Assembly: GCA_025450475.1 (NCBI GenBank) | Contig: JANWHJ010000057.1 | Coordinates: forward strand, 1 to 11,601 | Origin: Nitrososphaera sp. | GTDB taxonomy: Archaea > Thermoproteota > Nitrososphaeria > Nitrososphaerales > Nitrososphaeraceae | Length of the DNA: 11,601 bases | Direction of reading: 5' to 3' | Part shown: in pieces, positions 1 to 6,398 of the stretch | Layout of the letters: each line of letters opens with the position of its first letter | Numbering within the stretch: position 1 is the stretch's first letter | Made by a program: the position numbers and the translations under genes | Notes under the pieces: generated by a model | The model's input: only the letters and a program-made list of their open reading frames with translations | Told to the model about the DNA's origin: nothing | The model's database searches: none

Positions 1-1218
1 ATGAGGAAAAATAGGGAAGAGTACGCAAGGCTGGTCACCGAAGAAATGGGCAAGCCCATCAGGCAATCACTGGCAGAGATTGAAAAGTGCGCGTGGGTCT
101 GTGACTATTACGCCGAACGCGCAGAGGTGTTTTTGCGTGATGAAATAATCCCAACTGAATTCCGCAAGAGCTTCGTGTCGTTTGAGCCGCTCGGCGTGGT
201 GGCCTGTATAATGCCCTGGAACTTTCCATTCTGGCAGGTCATGAGGTTTGCCGTGCCGGCTCTTGCGGCAGGAAACGTTGGCGTGCTAAAGCACTCAAGC
301 GTGTGCCTTGGAAGCGCTATTAAGCTAGAGCAGGCGTTCCGGGACGCCGGGTTTCCGGAAAACGTGTTCCAAGCAGTCATCGGCGACTATCGCGCCGGAG
401 AAGCCCTCGTGCAGGCAAACATTGATGCCGTATCAGTGACCGGCAGTGTCAACACCGGCAGGCGGGTGGCTGAGCTTGCATCACACGACCTGAAAAAGTT
501 CGTGCTCGAGCTTGGTGGGAGCGACCCGTTCATTGTGCTTGAAGATGCGGACCTGAACCAGACCGCGCACATGGCCACACAATCAAGGCTACTGAACACA
601 GGCCAGAGCTGCATAGCAGCGAAGCGTTTTATTGTCCTCAAAGAAGTCTCTGAGAAATTTACAAAGTTGTTTGTCGAGAACACGCAGGCCGAGGTCGTGG
701 GGGATCCGCTTGATTCAAAGACGACGGTTGGCCCCCTTGTCCGGGATAGCCAGAGGCAGGCGCTTGCAAAGCAAGTGGACGATGCAAAAGGCAAGGGCGG
801 AAGTGTGCTTACAGGAGGTCACTCCATAAAAAGCGATGGTTTCTTTTACGAGCCCACGATAATTTCAAACGTGAACCACGAAATGGAAGTAGTGAGGGAA
901 GAGGTCTTTGGCCCGGCGGCGCCGGTAATAGTGGTGAACAATGAGGAAGAAGCAATAAGGGAAGCCAACAATTCTGAGTTTGGTCTAGGCGCAAGCATAT
1001 GGACAAATAATATCGATCGCGGCATGAAACTGGCGCGCCAAATCGAAAGCGGTATAGTTTCCGTCAACGAAATGGTCAGGTCTGACCCGCGCCTCCCGTT
1101 TGGTGGGATCAAGAAATCAGGCATCGGCAGGGAGCTGTCGGAATTTGGCATAAAGGAGTTTGTGAACATCAAGTCTATAGTAGTGAAAGACATCACCAGC
1201 AAGCTACTGGTCGAATAA
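1..1218 (+). CDS. Aldehyde dehydrogenase family protein, succinate-semialdehyde dehydrogenase-like (5' end probably cut by window)
   Basis: NAD(P)-dependent oxidation of an aldehyde (or, in reverse, reduction of an acyl-CoA) is the family reaction. The 405 residues visible carry the full catalytic set: PWNFPFW at 72-78 with the oxyanion Asn74, cofactor-binding Lys97, the TGSVNTG turn at 147-153, the general base Glu170 in LELGG, the nucleophile Cys204 in GQSC, and an EVFGP motif further on. The C-terminal pattern RLPFGGIKKSGIGRELSEFG resembles the YneI/GabD semialdehyde branch. Family members are usually about 455-480 residues, so roughly 50 N-terminal residues seem to lie left of position 1, and the ATG at 1 is likely internal. 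The gene converges on an alcohol dehydrogenase. In Thaumarchaeota an ALDH-family enzyme serves as succinyl-CoA reductase in the 3-hydroxypropionate/4-hydroxybutyrate cycle, so that role is possible; the substrate cannot be read from sequence. Confidence 0.9.
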   Translation: MRKNREEYARLVTEEMGKPIRQSLAEIEKCAWVCDYYAERAEVFLRDEIIPTEFRKSFVSFEPLGVVACIMPWNFPFWQVMRFAVPALAAGNVGVLKHSSVCLGSAIKLEQAFRDAGFPENVFQAVIGDYRAGEALVQANIDAVSVTGSVNTGRRVAELASHDLKKFVLELGGSDPFIVLEDADLNQTAHMATQSRLLNTGQSCIAAKRFIVLKEVSEKFTKLFVENTQAEVVGDPLDSKTTVGPLVRDSQRQALAKQVDDAKGKGGSVLTGGHSIKSDGFFYEPTIISNVNHEMEVVREEVFGPAAPVIVVNNEEEAIREANNSEFGLGASIWTNNIDRGMKLARQIESGIVSVNEMVRSDPRLPFGGIKKSGIGRELSEFGIKEFVNIKSIVVKDITSKLLVE

Positions 1219-1490
1219 AAGGGTCAGGTGCCGAGTTTCAGGCACGAGCAATGCCATCCTGGCGTTAATTATGGTTATCTGCACTTCCAGCAGCCTTTTG
1301 TTCCCGACCCGCAATTCTTATGGCCGTCGTACGGCTCTGGACATCACTACCGTCAGGTCACTAACAACCGTTATCAGTGCTTCTTTGTTTTTGCCTGGGT
1401 GCTGGATGCCTATGCTGCAAGACTTCTAGAGCAGAGAAAGCGTGAGAGTATGAAGCGAATTTCGTGAACTGACTCGTAGGCTGCAATCTC
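1219..1490. other. Convergent intergenic region without a convincing gene
   Basis: This 272-base stretch lies between two converging genes. A weak hairpin (GTGCC at 1228-1232 pairing with GGCAC at 1241-1245, 8-base loop) follows the aldehyde dehydrogenase stop by nine bases. A second perfect short hairpin (GCCGT 1323-1327, ACGGC 1331-1335, 3-base loop) lies further in. Neither is followed by a clear T-run. A GTG-initiated 79-codon reading frame (1228-1467) is open, but it has no promoter, no ribosome site and an unconvincing composition, so I do not call it. No tRNA or repeat was recognised. Confidence 0.5.
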
Positions 1491-2543
1491 CTAGGGATTA
1501 ATTACTGCCCTTCCGATTATCTTGCCTGTTTTTAGCTCTTCCAGAGCGACGTTTGCTTGATCCAGCTTGAATTTTCTGGAGACAACGGAACGTATCTTGT
1601 TCATTCTTGCGAGGGCCACAAGCTCTACCAAGTCGGCGAACTTGCCCGTGTAAGCACCAGTAAGAGTGAATGCACGCAGAGGAACTAGCGGGAGGTTCAG
1701 CTCAAGCGACCCTCCAAACAGCCCGACCATCACCAACCTGCCACGCTTCCTCAACATGTTTATGGAATTTGGCGCGGTCTTGGCATTGTTTACAAAGTCT
1801 ATTACTGCCTCAGCTCCGAAGTTGTTGGTCATGTCCTTGACTCCCTTGACCGGATCGCCTGCACCGGAGTTGATAAGTTCGTCTGCGCCGAGCCTCCTTG
1901 CCTCTGCTAACTTTTTGTCGTCAATATCGACTATTGCAATCTTTGCGTTTGTGATCGCCTTGGCAACTTGCACGGCCATGAGTCCAAGACCCCCTGCTCC
2001 TATTATGACAAGTGTGTCACCTGCGAGCGCGCTGGCCTTCTTTACGGCAGTGTATGCTGTCAAGCCAGAGCACGCAAGCGATGCGGCAGAATCTGGGTCG
2101 AGCCCCTGCAGCTTCACGAGGTACTTGTGGCTTGGGACTAGTACCATTTCCGAATAACCTCCGTCCTGGTATACGCCCAGGCTGCGCGGGGCGTCGCAAA
2201 CGTTTTCTTCGCCCACCCTGCACGCAGGGCAAGTGCCTTCGCCAATCCACGGATAAACCAAAACCCTGTCGCCCTTTGAGAAGCCGGTCACAGAGTCGCC
2301 AATCTCCTCAATCGTGCCGGCAACTTCGTGGCCGGGGGTAAGCGGGAACCTTACCCCGCGGTCTTCGACTTTCATAAGAACGCCCTGCGGCCCGGCGTAC
2401 CCGCCTTCCCACAGGTGCAGATCACTGTGACATACACCTGCACTTTCCACCCTTACAAGGACCTGGTCGTTCTTTGGCCTTGGAACGTTAACATCCTTGA
2501 TCTCGAGCGGCTCTTTTGTCTTTATTATCCGCGCAGCCTTCAT
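1491..2543 (-). CDS. Zinc-dependent NAD(H) alcohol dehydrogenase, Sulfolobus type
   Basis: Medium-chain dehydrogenase/reductase that interconverts an alcohol and an aldehyde or ketone with NAD(H). With the start at ATG 2543 it has 350 residues, typical for the family. Catalytic zinc ligands are Cys38 (GVCHSD), His72 (PGHE) and Cys158 (ACSG). The Rossmann motif GAGGLG is at 182-187, and Asp206 at the end of strand 2 favours NAD over NADP. The structural zinc loop GEGTCPACRVGEENVC offers Glu102, Cys105, Cys108 and Cys116, so the usual first Cys is Glu, as in the Sulfolobus solfataricus enzyme. The frame extends six codons to a GTG at 2561. I prefer the ATG because family proteins start MKAARI-like, and a TATA-like box sits 24-33 bases upstream of it. 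In ammonia-oxidising archaea such enzymes can act as succinic or malonic semialdehyde reductase; this is an inference here. Confidence 0.93.
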   Translation of the reverse strand: MKAARIIKTKEPLEIKDVNVPRPKNDQVLVRVESAGVCHSDLHLWEGGYAGPQGVLMKVEDRGVRFPLTPGHEVAGTIEEIGDSVTGFSKGDRVLVYPWIGEGTCPACRVGEENVCDAPRSLGVYQDGGYSEMVLVPSHKYLVKLQGLDPDSAASLACSGLTAYTAVKKASALAGDTLVIIGAGGLGLMAVQVAKAITNAKIAIVDIDDKKLAEARRLGADELINSGAGDPVKGVKDMTNNFGAEAVIDFVNNAKTAPNSINMLRKRGRLVMVGLFGGSLELNLPLVPLRAFTLTGAYTGKFADLVELVALARMNKIRSVVSRKFKLDQANVALEELKTGKIIGRAVINP

Positions 2544-2566
2544 ATCGTGGGAGTATCGCACGCTCG

Positions 2567-2576
2567 TTATTAATAG
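2567..2576 (-). promoter_or_regulatory. TATA-like box of the alcohol dehydrogenase
   Basis: On the minus strand the sequence reads CTATTAATAA, 24-33 bases before the ATG at 2543. That spacing fits a leaderless archaeal transcript. No Shine-Dalgarno sequence precedes the ATG. Confidence 0.5.
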
Positions 2577-2592
2577 TTACATTGTGAAACGC

Positions 2593-2603
2593 TTTAATTG
2601 ATA
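2593..2603 (+). promoter_or_regulatory. TATA-like box of the small membrane protein gene
   Basis: TTTAATTGATA lies 19-29 bases before the GTG at 2622, inside the 78-base divergent gap shared with the alcohol dehydrogenase. No ribosome site is visible before the GTG. Confidence 0.4.
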
Positions 2604-2621
2604 TTCTGAAAAAAAGAAACA

Positions 2622-2984
2622 GTGCCATTCAGTCCTGTCGTAGCGATACTTGCAGCAATTAGTGCGGTAGGGTCTTTCGCGATCTCATTTGGCGATCCTC
2701 AGTTCATGGACCGGGCGATAGCGCTCGAGCTGGCATTCGTTGTACTTACCGCCCTGATCTACTGGGGCCTCAGAAAAGCGTTGTACGCATGCGTGCCGCT
2801 GGCAATTCTCGTGATGGTGGGCAATTCGCTTGCACCGCCGCACGTTGAAATAATGACCACGTTCTCAAAACCTCTAAACGCTGTGCTTCTGATAACTGGA
2901 GGCTATATCTTACAGACAGCGTTGATTGCAACGACAATCTATGAGTTAAGGTCCCGCCGGGACATCGTTAAGAAGGCAAGCTAG
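2622..2984 (+). CDS. Small four-helix membrane protein of unknown function
   Basis: A 120-residue hydrophobic protein that I do not recognise. Four membrane-spanning stretches are apparent at about residues 5-23, 31-50, 53-70 and 84-107. A short acidic/polar loop (GDPQFMDR) follows helix 1, and a basic tail (ELRSRRDIVKKAS) suggests a cytoplasmic C-terminus. There is no cleavable signal with a clear processing site and no recognisable catalytic motif. The start is GTG; an in-frame stop at 2607-2609 leaves no room for an upstream start. It diverges from the alcohol dehydrogenase, and its stop codon interlocks with that of the fumarase-family gene on the other strand. Reality is supported by the sustained hydrophobic helix pattern, the TATA-like box and the tight fit between neighbours. 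Small membrane proteins of this kind are common in Thaumarchaeota and mostly uncharacterised. Confidence 0.72.
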   Translation: MPFSPVVAILAAISAVGSFAISFGDPQFMDRAIALELAFVVLTALIYWGLRKALYACVPLAILVMVGNSLAPPHVEIMTTFSKPLNAVLLITGGYILQTALIATTIYELRSRRDIVKKAS

Positions 2985-4366
2985 CCCACACCAAAAAAGT
3001 TTTTCTTTGCCAGTGCCTTGTTAAGCTGATCATTTGTCATCAGCTTTTTTGCAAGCACCAACTCGCGGATGCTCTTGCCGGTCTTGAGCGACTCTTTGTA
3101 AATTTCGGCGGCCTTTAGGTAGCCAATGTATGGGTTGAGCAATGTTACGAGCACTGGGCTCTTATCTATGTACGACTCCAGCCTGTCCCTGTTGGCTTCA
3201 ATTCCGTCCACCATGTTAGCTGCAAATACCGGCAGGAAATTCTTTAGCATGTCAGTCGAGTCGAGGACACACTTGAGCATCCCCGGTAGCATTACGTTCA
3301 GTTCAAACTGGCCAGCCTGAGCGGCCAGAGCGACTGAAACGTCGTTCCCGATTATGTTGAAGCAGATCATGTTCAGGCATTCCGCAAGCGAGGGATTGAC
3401 CTTGCCCGGCATAATGGAAGAGCCAGCATGCACGGCCGGTATCAGGATTTCTGCCAGGCCGGCTGTCGGACCTGATGCCATGAGTCGCATGTCGTTTGAC
3501 ATTTTGTTGAGTTCTATTGCAAGATTCCGCAACGCCGAAGAGCATTTGGCGACGTCGAGCTTGCTCTGCAGGGAGTAAAACATGCTGGCAGACGGCCTTA
3601 ACTCCAGCCCGGAAATCTTCGACAAGTTCTTGATCGCAAGCTGCCGATAGCCTTTCGGAGCGTTGGCACCCGTGCCGACAGCCGTGCCGCCAAGCCCTAC
3701 GTAATGGAGGCCAGCCATCGCCTGCATAAGCGTGACCCTAGACTGCATGAGCGAATAAGAATACTGCTCAAATTCTGCACCAAGTGTTACCGGGATCGCG
3801 TCCATCATGTGCGTCCGGCCAATTTTGATAATGCCAGCGAATTTTTTCGCCTTCTTTTGCAGAGAAGCGATCAGCATGTCGAGTGAGGCAACAGTTTCTT
3901 TCATGTTAAGCAAAATCGCGACATGCATTGCAGTTGGAAAGGTGTCATTGCTTGACTGTGACATGTTGACGTGGTCGTTCGGGCTAACTATCTCGTAGTT
4001 GCCCTTTTTCTTGCCAACGATTTCAAGCACTCTATTTGCAATGACTTCGTTTGTGTTCATGTTGAACGCTGTTCCCGCCCCGGAATTGATCGCGTCTACA
4101 ACAAACTGGTCGAGCAGCTTGCCCGACAATATTTCGTCGCACGCCTTGACTATCGCCTTGGACTTTTCAGCGTCAAGAGTCTTCAGCTCCCTGTTTGCAA
4201 GCGCAGCCGACCGCTTGATCATGACATAAGCCTTTACCAAGTTAGAGTGGGCCTTCAGGCCGGTCACCTTGTACTGGTCGATTGCGCGGGCCGTAAACGG
4301 GCCGTAATAAGCATTGGACGGGACTTTGACCTTACCAAGAGAGTCTCTGTCAATTCTGAACGACAT
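2981..4366 (-). CDS. fumC: Class II fumarate hydratase / aspartase family lyase, fumarase favoured
   Basis: A 461-residue enzyme of the fumarase/aspartase superfamily. It probably hydrates fumarate to L-malate as a soluble homotetramer; the alternative is aspartate deamination to fumarate. Three conserved regions are present: SGAGTAFNMNTNEVIANR (95-112), NDHVNMSQSSNDTFPTAMH (130-148) and the signature GSSIMPGKVNP (315-325) with the catalytic loop serine. GRTHMMDA (183-190) keeps the His typical of fumarases where aspartases usually have Gln. In contrast, GAGT in the first motif, the ending TGKSIRELVL and the start LGKVKVPSNAYYG lean toward aspartase, so the assignment is not closed. The ATG at 4366 begins a standard N-terminus. 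Fumarase links succinate and malate, fitting a C4-centred autotrophic metabolism. It is monocistronic by context: divergent or convergent neighbours on both sides. Confidence 0.9.
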   Translation of the reverse strand: MSFRIDRDSLGKVKVPSNAYYGPFTARAIDQYKVTGLKAHSNLVKAYVMIKRSAALANRELKTLDAEKSKAIVKACDEILSGKLLDQFVVDAINSGAGTAFNMNTNEVIANRVLEIVGKKKGNYEIVSPNDHVNMSQSSNDTFPTAMHVAILLNMKETVASLDMLIASLQKKAKKFAGIIKIGRTHMMDAIPVTLGAEFEQYSYSLMQSRVTLMQAMAGLHYVGLGGTAVGTGANAPKGYRQLAIKNLSKISGLELRPSASMFYSLQSKLDVAKCSSALRNLAIELNKMSNDMRLMASGPTAGLAEILIPAVHAGSSIMPGKVNPSLAECLNMICFNIIGNDVSVALAAQAGQFELNVMLPGMLKCVLDSTDMLKNFLPVFAANMVDGIEANRDRLESYIDKSPVLVTLLNPYIGYLKAAEIYKESLKTGKSIRELVLAKKLMTNDQLNKALAKKNFFGVG

Positions 4367-4393
4367 CGTCGAATGCCTCTAGTGGGGGGGCCG

Positions 4394-4404
4394 TAATAAG
4401 TTAA
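4394..4404 (-). promoter_or_regulatory. Weak TATA-like box upstream of the fumarase-family gene
   Basis: The minus strand reads TTAACTTATTA, 28-38 bases before the ATG at 4366, followed by a C-rich run. The spacing implies a leader of a few bases. It overlaps the region just before the stop of the neighbouring 131-residue gene, so it is only a candidate. Confidence 0.3.
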
Positions 4405-4413
4405 TCGACAGCC

Positions 4414-4809
4414 TCACGACATTATCCTAGCAGGGGCAAGCCTTTCAATTTGCAGGATGTCAGGGCCCGTGATGCTTGCCCCATGGAGAGAAAGGGGGTT
4501 CTGGCCCGCGACCGGGGTGTCCTGCACAAGCACGCAAGGAACAAAGCGCGTCAGCATCGCAAATATGATCTTGCCGTACCAATTGTTTTCAAGGAATAGC
4601 TCTTTCTCAGGCTCTTCAAGCTCGTCTATTCCAACAAATCTGTCTATCATTCCAGAGCCAATGAACGCGTCCTTCCTGACAAACAGAACTTTCGTGTCCC
4701 GCGACCAGTCGCGCCGTATGCTGACATAGAACACACGCCTACCAAAAATGTGCCTTTCTTCAAGCTCATCCCTATGTATCCTAAGGATGTAGCTTGTAGG
4801 CTCTGACAT
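4414..4809 (-). CDS. Conserved-looking hypothetical protein, possibly PUA/EVE-like fold
   Basis: A 131-residue soluble protein that I cannot assign. It has no signal peptide, membrane span or cysteine cluster (one Cys, at 92). The pattern of residues 39-58, TKVLFVRKDAFIGSGMIDRF, resembles the strand found in PUA-like (ASCH/EVE) barrels, where a buried xxVLFYxxxxAFxGxGxI segment lies near the ligand pocket. The later NNWYGKIIF (75-83) and a hydrophobic strand would fit the same barrel. That fold resemblance is my reading only; PUA-like domains bind modified bases or RNA. The start ATG at 4809 is well supported by a TATA box 22-31 bases upstream. It diverges from serA across an 81-base gap. Confidence 0.75.
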   Translation of the reverse strand: MSEPTSYILRIHRDELEERHIFGRRVFYVSIRRDWSRDTKVLFVRKDAFIGSGMIDRFVGIDELEEPEKELFLENNWYGKIIFAMLTRFVPCVLVQDTPVAGQNPLSLHGASITGPDILQIERLAPARIMS

Positions 4810-4830
4810 CAGGAGTTTTGGTTTGAAGCA

Positions 4831-4840
4831 ATTATAAAAC
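4831..4840 (-). promoter_or_regulatory. TATA box of the 131-residue hypothetical gene
   Basis: The minus strand reads GTTTTATAAT, 22-31 bases before the ATG at 4809. This is a strong archaeal TATA match at leaderless spacing. Confidence 0.6.
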
Positions 4841-4860
4841 CATTTGCGTTTTCAATAAAC

Positions 4861-4868
4861 ATTATATT
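4861..4868 (+). promoter_or_regulatory. TATA box of serA; decides its start codon
   Basis: ATTATATT lies 23-30 bases before the ATG at 4891, exactly the leaderless distance. Measured to the upstream in-frame TTG at 4879 it would be only 11-18 bases, too close for a transcript that includes that TTG. It therefore supports ATG 4891. Confidence 0.55.
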
Positions 4869-4890
4869 ACTACTGGAATTGTGCAGGCAT

Positions 4891-5823
4891 ATGCAAGTCA
4901 GCGGGAAAGTGCTCGTCTGCGACTCTATTGACCAGACCGGCATCGACAGCATGAAGCGCGCCGGGCTCAACGTCGACTACTTACCGGAGATAATGCCAGC
5001 CGAGCTTGTTTCTTCAGTCAAGGATTACGACGTTATCATTGTAAGGAGCAGGACAAAGATCACAAAGGAAGTCGTCGACGCGGCCGCAAAGGCAAAGATA
5101 ATCGCCCGCGTAGGAGTCGGCCTGGACAACGTCGAGGTAGAGGAAGCGGAGGCGAAAAAGATTAGGGTAATCAACGCACCTGAAGCGGCCTCCATCGCAG
5201 TGGCCGAGCTAGCCATAGGACTGATGATCTCACTTGCTAGGAGCATACCTAGAGCCGACGCGGAGAGCAAGCGAGGAAACTGGATCAAGAAGGAGCTTAT
5301 GGGCACACAGCTTTCGGGCAAGTATCTGGGCATTGTGGGAGTAGGCAACATCGGCCGCAATATTGGTAGGCTGGGAAAGGCGCTCCGCATGAACCTGATT
5401 GGCTACGACCCATACCCGATTAACCGCGAATTCATCACAGAAACAGGCATGATAGTAACCGATTTCAACACGCTGCTGGAAAGCGCCGATTTTATCACGT
5501 GTCATGTGCCGTCGACGCCGGATACAAGGCACATGTTCAACGCTGAGCGCTTTGCAAAAATGAAGCCGACAGCCTATCTGGTAAACACGTCAAGGGGAGA
5601 AATAATTGACGAGAGTGCCCTTTACGAAGCGCTGAAGAATAGCAAGATCGCCGGCGCCGCGCTTGATGTCTTTGAATTGGAGCCCCCTGCAAACAAGCAG
5701 CTCCTGTCATTGCCAAACCTAGTGTGCACACCCCACATTGGCGCGCAGACAAGGGAAGCACAGGAATTGGCGTCCACGGTCATTGCCGAGAAGGTAATCC
5801 AGATTTTACGCGGCGTAATATGA
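4891..5823 (+). CDS. serA: D-3-phosphoglycerate dehydrogenase, short form (D-2-hydroxyacid dehydrogenase family)
   Basis: Oxidises 3-phosphoglycerate to 3-phosphohydroxypyruvate with NAD, the first step of serine synthesis, in the cytosol. With ATG 4891 the protein has 310 residues: an interrupted substrate-binding domain around an NAD domain with GVGNIG (150-155) and Asp173 (YDPYP) binding the ribose. The catalytic triad is visible as Arg235 (TSRGEIIDE), Glu264 (the E before PP in FELEPP) and His282 (PHIGAQT). RVGVGLDNVE near residue 73 and NAPEAASIAVAEL near 95 are typical of PGDH rather than of lactate or glyoxylate enzymes. The C-terminal regulatory ACT domain of long bacterial SerA is absent, so serine feedback through ACT is not expected. 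A TTG four codons upstream is rejected on TATA spacing. The L15e gene follows 34 bases later. Confidence 0.92.
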   Translation: MQVSGKVLVCDSIDQTGIDSMKRAGLNVDYLPEIMPAELVSSVKDYDVIIVRSRTKITKEVVDAAAKAKIIARVGVGLDNVEVEEAEAKKIRVINAPEAASIAVAELAIGLMISLARSIPRADAESKRGNWIKKELMGTQLSGKYLGIVGVGNIGRNIGRLGKALRMNLIGYDPYPINREFITETGMIVTDFNTLLESADFITCHVPSTPDTRHMFNAERFAKMKPTAYLVNTSRGEIIDESALYEALKNSKIAGAALDVFELEPPANKQLLSLPNLVCTPHIGAQTREAQELASTVIAEKVIQILRGVI

Positions 5824-5831
5824 CATATAAA
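5824..5831 (+). promoter_or_regulatory. TATA-like box between serA and L15e
   Basis: CATATAAA starts directly after the serA stop and lies 27-34 bases before the L15e ATG. It would give L15e its own short-leader transcript, independent of serA. Confidence 0.45.
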
Positions 5832-5841
5832 GGGGCTACAG

Positions 5842-5848
5842 GGAGGAG
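5842..5848 (+). promoter_or_regulatory. Shine-Dalgarno sequence of L15e
   Basis: GGAGGAG ends 9 bases before the ATG at 5858. It is the best ribosome site in the window and selects this ATG over the in-frame ATG at 5870. It is only useful on a transcript starting upstream of it, for example read-through from serA, because a start set by the TATA box at 5824-5831 would fall downstream of it. Confidence 0.55.
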
Positions 5849-5857
5849 ACTGATGTA

Positions 5858-6316
5858 ATGCGAAGCTACATGACCCAAACTTGGCTTCGGATGTGGAAGG
5901 AAAACTCGGACGAACTCAAGTCAAAGGCAATAGGCTGGAGGACAGAGCCAACCATCCACAAGATAGAGAGGCCCAGCAGGCTCGACCGGGCAAGACGGCT
6001 GGGCTATAAAGCAAAGCAGGGAATCATAGTTGTACGCGCTCACGTGGGCAGGGGTGGCATGCGAAAGCAGCGCCCGGTTTCAGGCAGGAGACCGAAACAC
6101 CTGGGTGTCGTCCACATCAAGCAGGGCATCAGCATGCGCAAGGTCGCAGAGAGGAGGGTCAATGAGAAATTCCCCAACCTTGAAGTGCTCGGATCATATT
6201 ATCTCCACAAGGACGGAATGTTCATTTGGTACGAAGTCATACTTGCAGATCCGTCGCACCCCGCGATTTCCAAGGACAGGGAAATGCGCGGCAAGCTAAA
6301 GGCGTTTGCGAAGTAA
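5858..6316 (+). CDS. rpl15e: 50S ribosomal protein L15e, short form
   Basis: Large-subunit ribosomal protein of the archaeal/eukaryotic L15e family; it binds 23S rRNA. The strongest signature is RLDRARRLGYKAKQG at 41-55, followed by a basic segment GRGGMRKQRPVSGRRPK (64-80). A second core region has AERRVNEKFPNLEVLGSYY (97-115) and YEVILADPSHPAI (125-137). The protein has 152 residues, whereas most archaeal and eukaryotic L15e have about 190-205. The shortfall is a missing insert between HPAI and REMRG plus the absence of the basic C-terminal tail (the SAGRKSRG-like part). I see no continuation in another frame after the stop, so this is a natural short form or old shortening rather than a recent frameshift. 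ATG 5858 is chosen because of GGAGGAG nine bases upstream. Confidence 0.95.
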   Translation: MRSYMTQTWLRMWKENSDELKSKAIGWRTEPTIHKIERPSRLDRARRLGYKAKQGIIVVRAHVGRGGMRKQRPVSGRRPKHLGVVHIKQGISMRKVAERRVNEKFPNLEVLGSYYLHKDGMFIWYEVILADPSHPAISKDREMRGKLKAFAK

Positions 6317-6398
6317 CTTGCTGGAAACAAGCGTTCTTCACACTAGATCTTGGTATGAAGGATTAAGTCGATTCAGAAGCGTCTTACTAGGTCCCTTT
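6317..6398. other. Convergent gap between L15e and the zinc microprotein gene
   Basis: The 82 bases between the two stop codons hold no reading frame or repeat I can support. There is only a weak CTTG/CAAG inverted pair just after the L15e stop (6317-6331). Confidence 0.4.

Noticed and set aside
387..794. 135-residue minus-strand frame opposite the aldehyde dehydrogenase
   Set aside because: Covers the catalytic region of the real gene; Ser/Thr/Cys-rich translation with no domain.
1323..1335. Perfect 5-base hairpin GCCGT/ACGGC as a possible terminator
   Set aside because: More than 100 bases from either stop codon and without a following T-run; short hairpins like this occur by chance.
1228..1467. 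GTG-started 79-residue frame between the aldehyde and alcohol dehydrogenases
   Set aside because: No promoter or ribosome site, no recognisable motif, and a residue mix rich in His, Phe, Tyr and Gln that looks like translated noncoding sequence. Not supported without conservation data.
1666..2157. Long plus-strand frame (163 residues) opposite the alcohol dehydrogenase
   Set aside because: It is the antisense shadow of a gene with clear catalytic motifs, and has Ser/Ala/Pro-rich composition typical of reverse-complement reading.
3971..4396. 141-residue plus-strand frame opposite the fumarase-family gene
   Set aside because: Antisense shadow; the minus-strand protein has all family signatures and this frame has none.
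4879..4890. TTG start giving four more residues on phosphoglycerate dehydrogenase
   Set aside because: The TATA box at 4861-4868 is too close for a transcript to include this TTG, while it is perfectly placed for ATG 4891.
6030..6299. 89-residue frame inside the L15e gene
   Set aside because: Alternate frame of a ribosomal protein gene with no start signal; coding signal belongs to L15e.
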